The notes: generated by a model not told the origin, from the sequence alone. Positions 50,837 to 62,881 are shown, numbered from the stretch's first letter. The stretch: DNA of 64,000 bases from an uncultured Rhodospirillaceae bacterium (GCA_937927415.1 CALBDS010000014.1:1-64000); one strand, 5' to 3'. Made by a program: numbers and translations.

Positions 50837-52546
50837 ATGACCATGAACGGCTGGATTCAGATCCTGGTCTTCATCGCCCTGGTGGCTGCAGTGACGCGGC
50901 CGCTGGGCGGTTTCATGACGCGCGTGTTCGCCGGCGAACGGACCATGCTGTCGCCGGTGCTGACCCCGGTGGAGCGTGTGCTCTACCGCATGGCCGGCGT
51001 CGATGCGAAGGCGGAGCAGCATTGGGTGACCTACGCGGTCGCCATGCTGCTGTTCAATCTGTTCGGCATGGTGCTGCTCTACGCGCTCCAGCGGCTGCAG
51101 GGGGTTCTGCCGCTCAACCCGCAGGGCATGGCGGCTGTCCCCGCCGATCTGGCCTTCAACACCGCGGCCAGCTTCACCACCAACACCAACTGGCAGAACT
51201 ACGGCGGTGAAACCACCCTGGGCCATCTGGTGCAGATGGCCGGGCTGACGGTGCAGAATTTCGTGTCGGCAGCGACCGGCATCGCGCTGGCCGTGGCGCT
51301 GGTCCGCGGCTTCGCGCGGGAATCGGCGCGCACGCTGGGCAATTTCTGGGTCGATCTGACCCGTGCCACCCTTTATGTCCTGCTGCCGCTGTCGTTCGTG
51401 CTGGCGCTGGCGCTGGTCTGGCAAGGCGTGCCGCAGACGCTGGCCGGGGCGGTGGACGCCACCACGCTGGAGGGGGCGAAACAGACCATCGCGCTCGGCC
51501 CCGTCGCCTCGCAGGAGGCGATCAAGATGCTGGGCACCAACGGCGGCGGCTTCTTCAACGCCAACTCCGCCCATCCCTTCGAAAACCCGACGGCGCTGTC
51601 CAACCTGCTGCAGATGCTGGCGATCTTCGCCGTCGGTGCGGGGCTGACCAACCTGTTCGGCCGCATGGTGGGCGACGAACGCCAGGGCTGGGCGATCCTG
51701 GCGGCCATGGGCGTTCTGTTCGTCATCGGCGTCACCGTCGCCTATTGGGCGGAGGCCCAGGGCAACCCGGCCTTCGCCGCGCTGGGCGTCGATCCCGCCG
51801 CCGGCAACATGGAGGGCAAGGAAACCCGCTTCGGCATCGCCGCGACCGCGCTGTTCGCCACCATCACCACCGCCGCGTCGTGCGGGGCGGTGAACGGCAT
51901 GCACGACAGCTTCATGCCGCTGGGCGGCATGGTGCCGCTGGTCAACATGATGCTGGGCGAGATCATCGTCGGCGGTGTCGGTGCCGGCCTGTACGGCATG
52001 CTGCTGTTCGTGGTCATCGCCCTGTTCGTCGCCGGGCTGATGGTGGGCCGCACCCCGGAATATCTGGGCAAGAAGCTGGAGGCGAAGGAGGTCAAGATGA
52101 CCGTGCTCGCCATTCTGTGCCTGCCGCTGATGATGCTGGGCCTGACGTCCGTCGCGGTGGTGACCGACACGGGCGTGGCGTCCATCGCCAACCCCGGACC
52201 GCACGGGTTTTCGGAAGTGCTGTACGCCTATGTCTCCGGGGCCGCCAACAACGGCAGCGCCTTCGGCGGCCTTGGCGGCAACACCCTCTGGTACAACCTG
52301 ACCATCGCGCTTGCCATGCTGGTGGGGCGGTTCCTGGTCATCGTGCCGATGATGGCGATGGCCGGTGCGCTGGCGGCCAAGCGGCGGGCACCGGCCTCGT
52401 CGGGCAGCTTCCCCACCCATGACGCGCTGTTCGTCGGCCTGCTGGTGGGGGTGATCCTGATCGTCGGCGGCCTGACCTTCTTCCCGGCCCTGGCGCTCGG
52501 CCCCATCGCCGAGCATCTGGCGATGAACGCCGGCACCCTCTTCTGA
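50837..52546 (+). CDS. kdpA: K+-transporting ATPase subunit KdpA
   Basis: The potassium-selective channel-like subunit, 569 residues with about ten helices. The filter-region repeats are visible in NTAASFTTNTNWQNYGGE, LGTNGGGFFNANSAHPFENP, TTAASCGAVNGMHDSFMPLGG and AANNGSAFGGL. AGGAGG precedes the ATG. Part of kdpFABC. Confidence 0.97.
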   Translation: MTMNGWIQILVFIALVAAVTRPLGGFMTRVFAGERTMLSPVLTPVERVLYRMAGVDAKAEQHWVTYAVAMLLFNLFGMVLLYALQRLQGVLPLNPQGMAAVPADLAFNTAASFTTNTNWQNYGGETTLGHLVQMAGLTVQNFVSAATGIALAVALVRGFARESARTLGNFWVDLTRATLYVLLPLSFVLALALVWQGVPQTLAGAVDATTLEGAKQTIALGPVASQEAIKMLGTNGGGFFNANSAHPFENPTALSNLLQMLAIFAVGAGLTNLFGRMVGDERQGWAILAAMGVLFVIGVTVAYWAEAQGNPAFAALGVDPAAGNMEGKETRFGIAATALFATITTAASCGAVNGMHDSFMPLGGMVPLVNMMLGEIIVGGVGAGLYGMLLFVVIALFVAGLMVGRTPEYLGKKLEAKEVKMTVLAILCLPLMMLGLTSVAVVTDTGVASIANPGPHGFSEVLYAYVSGAANNGSAFGGLGGNTLWYNLTIALAMLVGRFLVIVPMMAMAGALAAKRRAPASSGSFPTHDALFVGLLVGVILIVGGLTFFPALALGPIAEHLAMNAGTLF

Positions 52547-52560
52547 TCGGAAGACATTCC

Positions 52561-54681
<2,121 letters not shown>

Positions 54682-54694
54682 GGAGGGCATCATC

Positions 54695-55303
54695 ATGCTG
54701 AAGGAACTGCGCCCCGCCCTGGTGATGGTGGCGGCCCTGACCGCAGTGACCGGGCTGGCCTATCCGCTGGCGGTCACCGGCATCGCGCAAACCATCTTCC
54801 CCACCCAGGCGAACGGCAGTCTGGTGACGCGCGACGGCACCGTCGTCGGCTCGTCCCTCATCGGGCAAGGTTTCACCGGACCCGGCTTTTTCCACCCCCG
54901 CCCGTCGGCCACCACCGGGCCGGACCCCGCCGACCCGGCCAAATCGGCGGCCCAGCCCTACAACGCCGCCGCGTCCGGCGGGTCCAACGCCGGTCCGACG
55001 GCCAAGGCCCTGGTGGACCGGGTGCGGGAGGACGCCGGACGGCTGGCGGGCGATGCCCCCGGCACGCCGCTGCCGGTGGATCTCGTGACCGCCTCGGGCA
55101 GCGGCCTCGACCCGCACCTGTCGCCGGCGGCGGCCGATTTCCAGGTGCTGCGGGTGGCGAAGGCCCGCGGATTGCCGGAAAGTGCGGTCCGCGCGCTGGT
55201 CGCGGCCAACACCACCCCGCGCCCGCTCGGCTTCCTGGGCGAGCCGGTGGTCAACGTCCTCGCCCTCAACCTTGCGCTCGACGAGGCCGCGCGGCAGAAA
55301 TAG
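54695..55303 (+). CDS. kdpC: K+-transporting ATPase subunit KdpC
   Basis: A 202-residue accessory subunit with one N-terminal membrane helix (LVMVAALTAVTGLAYPLAVTG) and the conserved segments GSSLIGQGFTGPGFFHPRPSA, ASGGSNAGPTAKAL, VTASGSGLDPHLSPAAADFQV. AAGGAGGG precedes the ATG at 54695. Confidence 0.96.
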   Translation: MLKELRPALVMVAALTAVTGLAYPLAVTGIAQTIFPTQANGSLVTRDGTVVGSSLIGQGFTGPGFFHPRPSATTGPDPADPAKSAAQPYNAAASGGSNAGPTAKALVDRVREDAGRLAGDAPGTPLPVDLVTASGSGLDPHLSPAAADFQVLRVAKARGLPESAVRALVAANTTPRPLGFLGEPVVNVLALNLALDEAARQK

Positions 55304-55353
55304 GCCGGCGGCGGAGGCGCCCCATACCCCCAGGAGATGCCCCAGGAGCGGCC

Positions 55354-58068
55354 ATGATCCAGGACCAAAGGGACCGCACCCCCCGCCCCTCGCCCGACGC
55401 CCTGCTGCGTCAGGCGGGAAAGGGGGATCAGGGGCGCCTCAAAATCTTCCTCGGTGCCGCCCCCGGTGTCGGCAAGACCTTCGAGATGCTGCAAACCGCG
55501 CAGGCGAAGCGGCGCGACGGCATCGACATCGTGGTCGGCATCGTCGAAACCCACGGCCGCAGCGAAACCGAAGCCCTGGTCGCCGGGCTGGAGGTGATCC
55601 CCCGGCGCACCACCGGCTATAAGGACCGCCGCCTGGACGAGATGGACCTGGATGCCATCCTCGCCCGGCGGCCCCGCATCGTGCTGGTCGATGAACTGGC
55701 CCACACCAACGCCCCCGGCAGCCGCCACGCCAAACGCTATCTCGACGTGGAAGAGATTCTGGCCGCCGGGATCGACGTCTACACCACGCTGAACATCCAG
55801 CATGTGGAAAGCCTGAACGATGTGGTGGCGAAGATCACCCGCGTGCGGGTGCGCGAAACCGTCCCCGATTCCATCATCGACCGGGCCGATGACATCGAAG
55901 TGATCGACCTGACGCCGGAAGACCTGATCCAGCGGCTCAAGGACGGCAAGATCTATCTGCCCCGCACGGCGGAACGGGCGATCCGCCATTATTTTTCCCC
56001 CGGCAACCTGACGGCGTTGCGCGAACTGGCCCTGCGCCGCACCGCCGAACGGGTGGACGACCAGCTTCTGACCCACATGCAGGCCCACGCCATCGCCGGC
56101 CCATGGGCGGCGGGGGAACGGATGCTGGTCTGCATCAACGAGGATCCCAGCGGCGGCGCCCTGGTCCGCTACGCCCGGCGCCAGGCGGAACGGCTGCGCG
56201 CCCGCTGGACCGCCGTGCATGTGGAAACCAGCCGCAGCCTGCGCATCACCGAGGCGGAGCGGGACCGCATCGCCGACACCCTGCGCCTTGTGGAACGGCT
56301 GGGCGGCGAAGCGGTAACCATCCCCGGCCGCGACGTGGCCGACAGCGTGGTCGATTATGCCCGCGCCAACAACGTCACCCACATCGTCATCGCCAAATCC
56401 CGGCGGCCCTATTGGTCGGAATTGCTGCACGGCTCGGTGTCGCACACGTTGATCCGGCGGGCGGGCGGCATCAGCGTTCACGTCATCGCCGCCGATCCGG
56501 GCGAGCCGGTGCCGCCGAAGACGGTGCGCACCGCCCCGGCCCGCCCGCGGCGCTTTTCCTGGCGGCCCTATGCCGCCAGCACGGCCTGCGTTGCGGCGGC
56601 GGCACTGCTGGGCCAGGGGCTGAAGCTGGTTCTCGACCTCAACAACATCGCCCTGGTCTTTCTGACCGCGGTGCTGGTCAGCGCCGTCACCGGCGGGCTG
56701 GGGCCGTCGCTCTACGCCAGCGTCGTCAGCGTCCTGGCCTTCAACTTCTTCTTCCTGCCGCCGCTCTACACCTTCACCATCGCCGATCCCGAAAACATCG
56801 TCGCCCTGTTCTTCTTCGCCGTGGTGTCGCTGATCGCCAGCAACCTGACCGCCCGCGTCCGGGCGCAGGCGATCACCGCGCAGCAGCGGACCAAGACCAC
56901 CGAGGATCTCTATCGGTTCAGCCGCAAGCTGGCCGGCGTGGTCACCATGGATGACCTGCTGTGGGCGACCGCCTATCAGATCGCGGCGATGCTGAAGGTG
57001 CGCGTGGTGCTGCTGATGCCCGACGGGAACAGCATCTCCGTCCGCGCCGGCTACCCGCCGGAGGATGAGATCGACGCCGCCGATCTGGCCGCGGCGGTGT
57101 GGGCGTGGCAGAACAACCGCCCGGCGGGCCGCGGGGCCGAGACGCTGCCGGGGGCCAAGTGGCTGTTTTTGCCCATGCGCACCGGGCGCGGGCCGGTCGG
57201 GCTGGTGGGGATCGACACCGCCGGCCGGCCGGGGGCGCTGCTGACCCCGGACCAGCGCCGCCTGCTGGACGCGCTGACCGATCAGGCGGCGCTGGCCATC
57301 GAACGGGTGACGCTGGCCGAGGATGTGGACCGCGCCCGGCTGGCGGCAGAAACCGAACGGCTGCGCTCGGCCCTGCTCACCTCCATCTCCCATGACCTGC
57401 GGACACCGCTGGCCTCGATTTTGGGATCGGCCACCAGCCTCATCAGCTACGGCCCGCTGCTGGACGACGCGGCCCGGCACGATCTGGCCACCACCATTCA
57501 GGAGGAGGCGGAACGGCTGAACCGCTTCATCGCCAATCTGCTGGACATGACCCGGCTGGAATCCGGGGCGATCCAGCCGCGGCGCGACCCGGTGGACCTG
57601 GGCGAGGTGGTGGGCAGCGCGCTGGAACGGACCGGCCGCATCCTGGCCGCCCATACGGTGGAAATCGACCTGATGCCCGACCTGCCCATGGTCAGCCTCG
57701 ACCCGGTGCTGTTCGAACAGGTGCTGTTCAACCTGCTGGACAACGCCGCGAAATACGCCCCCGCCGGCTCGAAGGTCACGGTGCGGGCACGGGCCGCCGA
57801 CGGCCGCGTGCAGGTGGAGGTGATGGACGAGGGCGAGGGGCTGCCGCCGCAGGATCTGGAACGGATCTTCGACACGTTCTATCGTGTCCATGCCGGGGAC
57901 CGGCAGCGGGCCGGAACCGGGCTGGGGCTGGCGATCTGCCGCGGTTTCATGGAGGCCATGGGCGGCAGCATCACCGCCGGCAACCGCACCGACCGCCCCG
58001 GCGCCGTGTTCACCATGACCCTGGCCGAAGCCCCCGCCCCGCCCAGCCTGGAGAGCGCCCTGCCATGA
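55354..58068 (+). CDS. kdpD: Sensor kinase KdpD
   Basis: Senses K+ limitation or osmotic stress and phosphorylates KdpE. The 904-residue protein has the N-terminal KdpD domain with the Walker A-like GAAPGVGKT (34-42) and DELAHTNAPGSRHAKRY, a USP domain (about 250-370), four membrane helices (about 405-500), a GAF domain, and the kinase core with SISHDLRTPLASI (His680), LLDNAAKYAPAG and GTGLGLAI. It is 50 bp after kdpC. Its stop overlaps kdpE (ATGA). Confidence 0.97.
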   Translation: MIQDQRDRTPRPSPDALLRQAGKGDQGRLKIFLGAAPGVGKTFEMLQTAQAKRRDGIDIVVGIVETHGRSETEALVAGLEVIPRRTTGYKDRRLDEMDLDAILARRPRIVLVDELAHTNAPGSRHAKRYLDVEEILAAGIDVYTTLNIQHVESLNDVVAKITRVRVRETVPDSIIDRADDIEVIDLTPEDLIQRLKDGKIYLPRTAERAIRHYFSPGNLTALRELALRRTAERVDDQLLTHMQAHAIAGPWAAGERMLVCINEDPSGGALVRYARRQAERLRARWTAVHVETSRSLRITEAERDRIADTLRLVERLGGEAVTIPGRDVADSVVDYARANNVTHIVIAKSRRPYWSELLHGSVSHTLIRRAGGISVHVIAADPGEPVPPKTVRTAPARPRRFSWRPYAASTACVAAAALLGQGLKLVLDLNNIALVFLTAVLVSAVTGGLGPSLYASVVSVLAFNFFFLPPLYTFTIADPENIVALFFFAVVSLIASNLTARVRAQAITAQQRTKTTEDLYRFSRKLAGVVTMDDLLWATAYQIAAMLKVRVVLLMPDGNSISVRAGYPPEDEIDAADLAAAVWAWQNNRPAGRGAETLPGAKWLFLPMRTGRGPVGLVGIDTAGRPGALLTPDQRRLLDALTDQAALAIERVTLAEDVDRARLAAETERLRSALLTSISHDLRTPLASILGSATSLISYGPLLDDAARHDLATTIQEEAERLNRFIANLLDMTRLESGAIQPRRDPVDLGEVVGSALERTGRILAAHTVEIDLMPDLPMVSLDPVLFEQVLFNLLDNAAKYAPAGSKVTVRARAADGRVQVEVMDEGEGLPPQDLERIFDTFYRVHAGDRQRAGTGLGLAICRGFMEAMGGSITAGNRTDRPGAVFTMTLAEAPAPPSLESALP

Positions 58069-58763
58069 AATCCGAAGCCGTGCCGCTGACGGTGCTGCTG
58101 GTCGAGGATGAGCCGCCGATCCGGCGCTTTCTGCGCACCACCCTGTCCGCCCAGGGGTACGAGGTGACGGAGGCAGCGGATGGGGCCACCGCCCTGGAAC
58201 AGATCCGCAAGCGGCCCCCCGATCTTCTGGTGCTGGATCTGGGCCTGCCCGACATGGACGGGGCCGAGATCATCCGCCGCCTGCGCGGCACCGGCGAGAC
58301 CCTGCCGATCATCGTCCTGTCCAGCCGCGTGGACGAGGCCGGAAAGGTGGCCGCCCTTGATCTGGGCGCCGACGATTATGTGACCAAGCCCTTCGGCGTG
58401 GACGAGTTGCTGGCCCGCATCCGTGCGGCCCTGCGCCATCGCTTGCAGCGGCAGGGCGAAGCGCCGGTGTTCCGCAGCGGCGGCCTGTCCGTCGATCTGG
58501 TCCGCCGGATCGTGACGGTGGACGGGGCGGAGGTGAAGCTATCCCCGCGCGAATACGACCTGCTGCGCCTGCTGGTCGCCCATGCCGGCAAGGTGCTGAC
58601 CCACCGCTTCATCCTGAAGGAGGTGTGGGGTGGGGAAACCGACATCCAGTATCTGCGGATCTACATCCGCCAGCTTCGCCAGAAGATCGAGGCTGTCCCC
58701 GAGCGGCCCCATCACATCCTGACCGAAACCGGCGTCGGTTACCGCCTGCGCGCCGGGGAGTGA
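58065..58763 (+). CDS. kdpE: Response regulator KdpE
   Basis: An OmpR-type regulator of 232 residues that activates kdpFABC. The receiver has VEDEPPIRR, phospho-acceptor Asp58 (LLVLDLGLPDMDG) and GADDYVTKPFGV; the winged helix has LSPREYDLLRLLVAHAGKVLTHRFILKEVWG. It is coupled to kdpD by a 4-bp overlap. It ends 19 bp from the convergent LysR gene. Confidence 0.96.
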   Translation: MKSEAVPLTVLLVEDEPPIRRFLRTTLSAQGYEVTEAADGATALEQIRKRPPDLLVLDLGLPDMDGAEIIRRLRGTGETLPIIVLSSRVDEAGKVAALDLGADDYVTKPFGVDELLARIRAALRHRLQRQGEAPVFRSGGLSVDLVRRIVTVDGAEVKLSPREYDLLRLLVAHAGKVLTHRFILKEVWGGETDIQYLRIYIRQLRQKIEAVPERPHHILTETGVGYRLRAGE

Positions 58764-58782
58764 TCCGGGGGCCGATGCGTCC

Positions 58783-59700
58783 TCACAAGGCACCGTCCTG
58801 TTCCGCCATCAGCGCCGTCAGCACCCCGCGCAGCCATTGGTTTCCCGGATCGAGCGCCGCGTTTTCGTGCCAGTAAAGATAAACGCCGATGGGCGGCACC
58901 TCCACCGGGAACGGGTGGATACGGGTGGGCAAACCGCGGTTTATCATGCGGGCGTACTGCCCCGGCATGGTCAGCAGCAGGTCGGTTTCCCCCACCACCC
59001 GGCACGCCGCGTAATATTGCTGGCAGCGCAGCAGCACGCGGCGCTGGTGGCCGATGCGGGCCAGTTCCACATCCTCCAGCCCCACGCCGTGGCGGCGCGA
59101 CGACACCAGCACGTGGGCCTGCGCCAGATAGCCCGCCAGATCCAGCCCGCCGGCCAGGGCCGGGTGGCCGTCGCGGGCGACCACCACCAGCCCGTCCTGG
59201 GTCAGCGGCGCCCGCCGCACCCGGTCGGACAGACCGGCCAGCACATCCACCGCCAGATCCAGCGCCCCGCTGGCAAGGTCGGATTCCATCTCCCCCCGTT
59301 CGATGCGGACGGAGGCGATTTCCACCCCCGGCGCCTCCCGGTTCACCCGCACCATCAGCGGGCGGAGGATCCGCGCCTCCAGCACGTCGCGGAAACCGAT
59401 GGTGAAGGTGCGCTGCGCCTGGGCCGGGTCGAACGCCTTGGCCCCGTGCACGCTGGCCGACAGGGTTTTCAGCGATTGCCGCACCGGCCCGATCAGCGAG
59501 CGGGTGAGCGGCGTCGGCATCATGGCGCTGCCCTGGCGCACGAACAGCGGGTCGTCGAACATCTGCCGCAACCGGCCCAGCGCGTGGCTGATGGCCGGCT
59601 GGGTCAGGTTCAGCGTGCGGGCCGCACGGGTGATGTTGCCCTCGGTATAGATGGCGTCCAGCACCACGAACAGGTTCAGGTCGAGCCGGCTTATATGCAT
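58783..59700 (-). CDS. LysR-family transcriptional regulator
   Basis: A 305-residue regulator. The N-terminal helix-turn-helix is LDLNLFVVLDAIYTEGNITRAARTLNLTQPAISHALGRLRQMFDDPLFVR (NodD/NahR-like subgroup by this pattern). A PBP2-like effector domain follows. It is divergent from the acyl-CoA dehydrogenase gene, with a 118-bp promoter region holding a small palindrome, so it most likely controls the following fatty-acid-type operon. The inducer is unknown. Confidence 0.92.
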   Translation of the reverse strand: MHISRLDLNLFVVLDAIYTEGNITRAARTLNLTQPAISHALGRLRQMFDDPLFVRQGSAMMPTPLTRSLIGPVRQSLKTLSASVHGAKAFDPAQAQRTFTIGFRDVLEARILRPLMVRVNREAPGVEIASVRIERGEMESDLASGALDLAVDVLAGLSDRVRRAPLTQDGLVVVARDGHPALAGGLDLAGYLAQAHVLVSSRRHGVGLEDVELARIGHQRRVLLRCQQYYAACRVVGETDLLLTMPGQYARMINRGLPTRIHPFPVEVPPIGVYLYWHENAALDPGNQWLRGVLTALMAEQDGAL

Positions 59701-59716
59701 GGAATTTATAGTTCAG

Positions 59717-59730
59717 GATGAAGACTCATC
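59717..59730. promoter_or_regulatory. Candidate LysR operator
   Basis: GATGA-AGAC-TCATC is a perfect 5-4-5 inverted repeat 16 bp upstream of the LysR start and about 90 bp upstream of the divergent acyl-CoA dehydrogenase gene. The AT content and position fit a LysR binding site. It is not proven. Confidence 0.35.
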
Positions 59731-59818
59731 ATTTGATTGATTTGACCACGGCGTTACAGTTTCCGCAACACCCGCCGGCCCCTTGCGGCGCCGGCCCGCC
59801 CCGCGAACGGAAACCGCC

Positions 59819-61060
59819 ATGGATTTCTCCTTTTCCGCCAAGGCCAAGGGCTACAGCGAGCGACTGACGGCGTTCATGGCCGATCACGTCCACCCGGCGG
59901 AGGCCGATTACGCCCGCCAGCTCAAGACCGGCGCCCGCCCCTGGACCGTCCCCCCCGTGATGGCCGCCTTGAAGGCCAAGGCCAAGGCCGAAGGGCTGTG
60001 GAACCTGTTCCTTCCCGATGCCGAATTCGGCCCCGGCCTCAGCAACGCCGATTACGCCCCGCTGGCGGAAATCACCGGCCGCTCGCTGATCGCCCCGGAA
60101 ATCTTCAACTGCAACGCCCCCGACACCGGCAATATGGAGGTGCTGGTCAAATACGGCTCTCCGGCGCAAAAGGACCGCTGGCTGTATCCGCTGCTGGACG
60201 GCACCATCCGGTCGGCCTTCTGCATGACCGAGCCGGAGGTCGCCTCGTCGGATGCCACCAACATGCGGGCCACCGCGGTGGTCCGGGGTGACCGGGTGGT
60301 CCTGAACGGGCGCAAGTGGTGGAGCACCGGGCTGGGCCACCCCGATTGCCGCGTGCTGATCTTCATGGGGCTGACCGATCCGGAAGCGCCCAAGCACGCC
60401 CGCCATTCCATGGTGCTGGTGCCCATCGACACCCCCGGCGTCACCATCGAGCGCATGCTGCCGGTGTTCGGCGCCCTGGACGAACCCTATGGCCACGGCG
60501 AGGTGAGCTTCACCGACGTGGAGGTGCCGGTCGAAAACATCATCGCCGGACCGGGCCGCGGGTTTGAAATCGCGCAAGGCCGGCTGGGGCCGGGGCGCAT
60601 CCACCACTGCATGCGGGCCATCGGGGCGGCGGAGCGGGCGCTGGAGCTGCTGTGCCGCCGGGCGCTGACCCGTGTCGCCTTCGGCAAGCCGCTGGCGGCC
60701 TTGGGCGGCAATGTGGACGTCATCGCCAACGCCCGCGTCGCCATCGAACAGGCCCGCCTGCTGACGCTGAAGGCGGCGTGGCTGATGGACACCGTGGGCG
60801 TCAAGGCGGCCATGAGCGAGATTTCCCAGATCAAGGTGGTGGCGCCGTCGGTGGCGCAGTCGGTGATCGACGCCGCCATCCAGATCCACGGCGGGGCCGG
60901 GGTGTGCGACGACTGGGGGCTGACGGGGCTGTACGCCTATGCCCGCGTACTGCGCATCGCCGACGGCCCGGACGAGGTGCACCGGGCGCTGATCGCCAAG
61001 CTGGAATTGAAGGCGCAGGCCGCCCGCGCCGGCCTGTCCACCCAAGCCTTGAGGGGATGA
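59819..61060 (+). CDS. Acyl-CoA dehydrogenase (ACAD10/11-like)
   Basis: An FAD enzyme of 413 residues that acts on acyl-CoA thioesters. The middle domain has AFCMTEPEVASSDATNM and GRKWWSTGLGHPDCRVLIFMG; the C-terminal domain has LGPGRIHHCMRAIGAAERALELLCRRA and IQIHGGAGVCDDWGL. These segments, with NCNAPDTGNMEVL, match the ACAD10/11 subgroup. That subgroup pairs with an aminoglycoside-phosphotransferase-like kinase, as here, to handle 4-hydroxyacyl-CoA through a phosphorylated intermediate. The ATG at 59819 begins the typical N-terminal helix. Confidence 0.9.
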   Translation: MDFSFSAKAKGYSERLTAFMADHVHPAEADYARQLKTGARPWTVPPVMAALKAKAKAEGLWNLFLPDAEFGPGLSNADYAPLAEITGRSLIAPEIFNCNAPDTGNMEVLVKYGSPAQKDRWLYPLLDGTIRSAFCMTEPEVASSDATNMRATAVVRGDRVVLNGRKWWSTGLGHPDCRVLIFMGLTDPEAPKHARHSMVLVPIDTPGVTIERMLPVFGALDEPYGHGEVSFTDVEVPVENIIAGPGRGFEIAQGRLGPGRIHHCMRAIGAAERALELLCRRALTRVAFGKPLAALGGNVDVIANARVAIEQARLLTLKAAWLMDTVGVKAAMSEISQIKVVAPSVAQSVIDAAIQIHGGAGVCDDWGLTGLYAYARVLRIADGPDEVHRALIAKLELKAQAARAGLSTQALRG

Positions 61061-61061
61061 C

Positions 61062-62138
61062 ATGACCACCACGGAACTGATCGACCGGCCGGGCCGGGTG
61101 CGCACGGGCGAGGAACTGGACGTGGCGTCCATCGACGCCTTTCTGAAGGCCGGCGACCCCACCCTGACCGGCACGCCCGAGGTGCGGCAGTTCGCGGGCG
61201 GGGCGTCGAACCTGACCTATCTGCTGTCATACCCGGGCCGTGACCTGATCCTGCGCCGCCCGCCCTTCGGCCACAAGGCGAAGAGCGCCCACGACATGGT
61301 GCGCGAGGCCCGCGTGATGCAGGCGCTGCGCCCCGTCTACCCGTACGTTCCCGCCGTCGCCGCGGTGTGCCAGGATCAGGGCGTGCTGGGCTGCGATTTC
61401 TATGTGATGGAGCGCATCCGCGGCATCATCCCGCGCCAGGATCTGCCCCCCGGCCTGTCGCTGACGCCTGATGAGACGCGGCGGCTGTGCCTGTCGGTGA
61501 TCGACCGGCTGATCGAGTTGCACTCCATCGACCCCGCTGCCGCCGGTCTGGGCGCCCTTGGCCGCGGCGAGGGGTATGTCCGCCGCCAGATCGAGGGGTG
61601 GAGCGAGCGGTACCGCGCGGTCCGCACCGCCGATGCCGCCGATTTCGAAACGGTGATGGCGTGGCTGGCCGAACGGATGCCGGCGGGGGAAAGCGCCATC
61701 CGCCTGATCCACAATGATTTCCGTTTCGACAATGTGGTGCTCGATCCGGACAACCCCATGAGCGTCATCGGCGTTCTGGATTGGGAAATGGCGACGCTGG
61801 GCGACCCGCTGATGGATCTGGGCAACAGCCTGGCCTATTGGGTGCAGGCCGACGACGATCCCACCTTCCTGGCGCTGCGCCGCCAGCCCACCCACCTGCC
61901 CGGCATGCTGACGCGGGCGGAGGTGGTGGCGTACTACGGCGAGCGCACGGGCCTGCCCACCGGTGCCATGGATTTCTATCTGGTCTACGGCCTGTTCCGG
62001 CTGGCGGTGATCGTGCAGCAGATCTACTACCGCTTCGCCCAGGGCCACACCACCAACCCGCAGTTCGCGGGCTTCGGCAAGGTGGCGCGCTATCTGGAAA
62101 AGCGGTGCCTCGCCGCCATCGCACAGGCCAAGCCGTGA
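61062..62138 (+). CDS. Phosphotransferase family protein (ACAD10/11 kinase-domain type)
   Basis: A 358-residue APH-fold kinase. The nucleotide loop is QFAGGASNLTYLL, the invariant lysine/arginine strand DLILRRPP, the catalytic loop LIHNDFRFDNVVLD (HxD with Asn) and the Mg-binding LDWEMATLGDPLMDLG. Homologous domains in human ACAD10/11 and in bacterial levulinate catabolism phosphorylate 4-hydroxyacyl-CoA. It begins one base after the dehydrogenase stop codon and overlaps the next gene, so the three are one operon. Confidence 0.9.
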   Translation: MTTTELIDRPGRVRTGEELDVASIDAFLKAGDPTLTGTPEVRQFAGGASNLTYLLSYPGRDLILRRPPFGHKAKSAHDMVREARVMQALRPVYPYVPAVAAVCQDQGVLGCDFYVMERIRGIIPRQDLPPGLSLTPDETRRLCLSVIDRLIELHSIDPAAAGLGALGRGEGYVRRQIEGWSERYRAVRTADAADFETVMAWLAERMPAGESAIRLIHNDFRFDNVVLDPDNPMSVIGVLDWEMATLGDPLMDLGNSLAYWVQADDDPTFLALRRQPTHLPGMLTRAEVVAYYGERTGLPTGAMDFYLVYGLFRLAVIVQQIYYRFAQGHTTNPQFAGFGKVARYLEKRCLAAIAQAKP

Positions 62139-62833
62139 GCACCGTCACGCTTGTCCGCCACGGGCAGGCCAGTTTCGGGGCCGCCGATTACGACCGGCTG
62201 TCGCCCACCGGCGTGCGGCAGGCCCGCCTGCTGGGGGAATGGTGGGCGCGGTGTGGGGAGGGGGCGGCCACCGTGGTGTGCGGCACCCTGCGCCGCCACC
62301 GCGACACCGCCGCGGCGTGCCTGGATGCCTGGGGCATCAATCCCACGGCGTGGCACCAGGACGCCGGTTTCGATGAATTCGACCATGCCGAGGTGCTGGC
62401 CCGCCACAGCCCCGACCTGTCCGGGCCGTCGGGCGTGGCCCGGTTCCTGGCCGAACAGGCGGATCCGCACCGGGCGTTCCAGCGGCTGTTCGCCGACGCG
62501 GTGGCCCGCTGGGCCGGGGGCGCCCACGACGGCGATTACCGGGAAAGCTGGCCGGGGTTCAAGGCGCGCTGCGCCGAGGCGCTGGCCCGCGCCGCCGCCC
62601 TGTGCGCCGACGGCGGGCCGGTGGTGGTGTTCACCTCCGGCGGTCCCATCGGGGCGATGGTCCAGCACCTGCTGGGCATTCCCGACGCCACCGTCTTCGA
62701 TCTGCATTGGGCGCTGGTGAACGGCGGGGTCACCCGCCTGCGCCACCGCGGCGGCCGGCTGACCGTGGGCAGCGTCAACAGCACGGCGCATCTGGACAGC
62801 GTGGGAGAGGCCGGCCTCATCACCTATCGCTGA
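62135..62833 (+). CDS. Histidine phosphatase superfamily protein
   Basis: A 232-residue protein with the N-terminal catalytic motif TLVRHGQASFG (residues about 5-14) and CGTLRRHRDTA, but the usual second-histidine motif (SHG) is replaced by FTSGGPIGAM. Such TSGG variants accompany ACAD11-type operons as far as I recall, but the activity is uncertain. The start is a GTG at 62135 overlapping the kinase stop (GTGA). Confidence 0.85.
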   Translation: MSTVTLVRHGQASFGAADYDRLSPTGVRQARLLGEWWARCGEGAATVVCGTLRRHRDTAAACLDAWGINPTAWHQDAGFDEFDHAEVLARHSPDLSGPSGVARFLAEQADPHRAFQRLFADAVARWAGGAHDGDYRESWPGFKARCAEALARAAALCADGGPVVVFTSGGPIGAMVQHLLGIPDATVFDLHWALVNGGVTRLRHRGGRLTVGSVNSTAHLDSVGEAGLITYR

Positions 62834-62881
62834 CCATAAACAAGCAAAACGCAAAGAATCAAAACGGAGGAAACGACGGAT

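Noticed and set aside
54958..57891. A 977-codon open frame on the minus strand across kdpC-kdpD
   Set aside because: It is antisense to the clearly conserved kdpD and kdpC; high GC removes stop codons from the opposite strand. Its residues are rich in His, Gln, Gly and Arg, with no domain.
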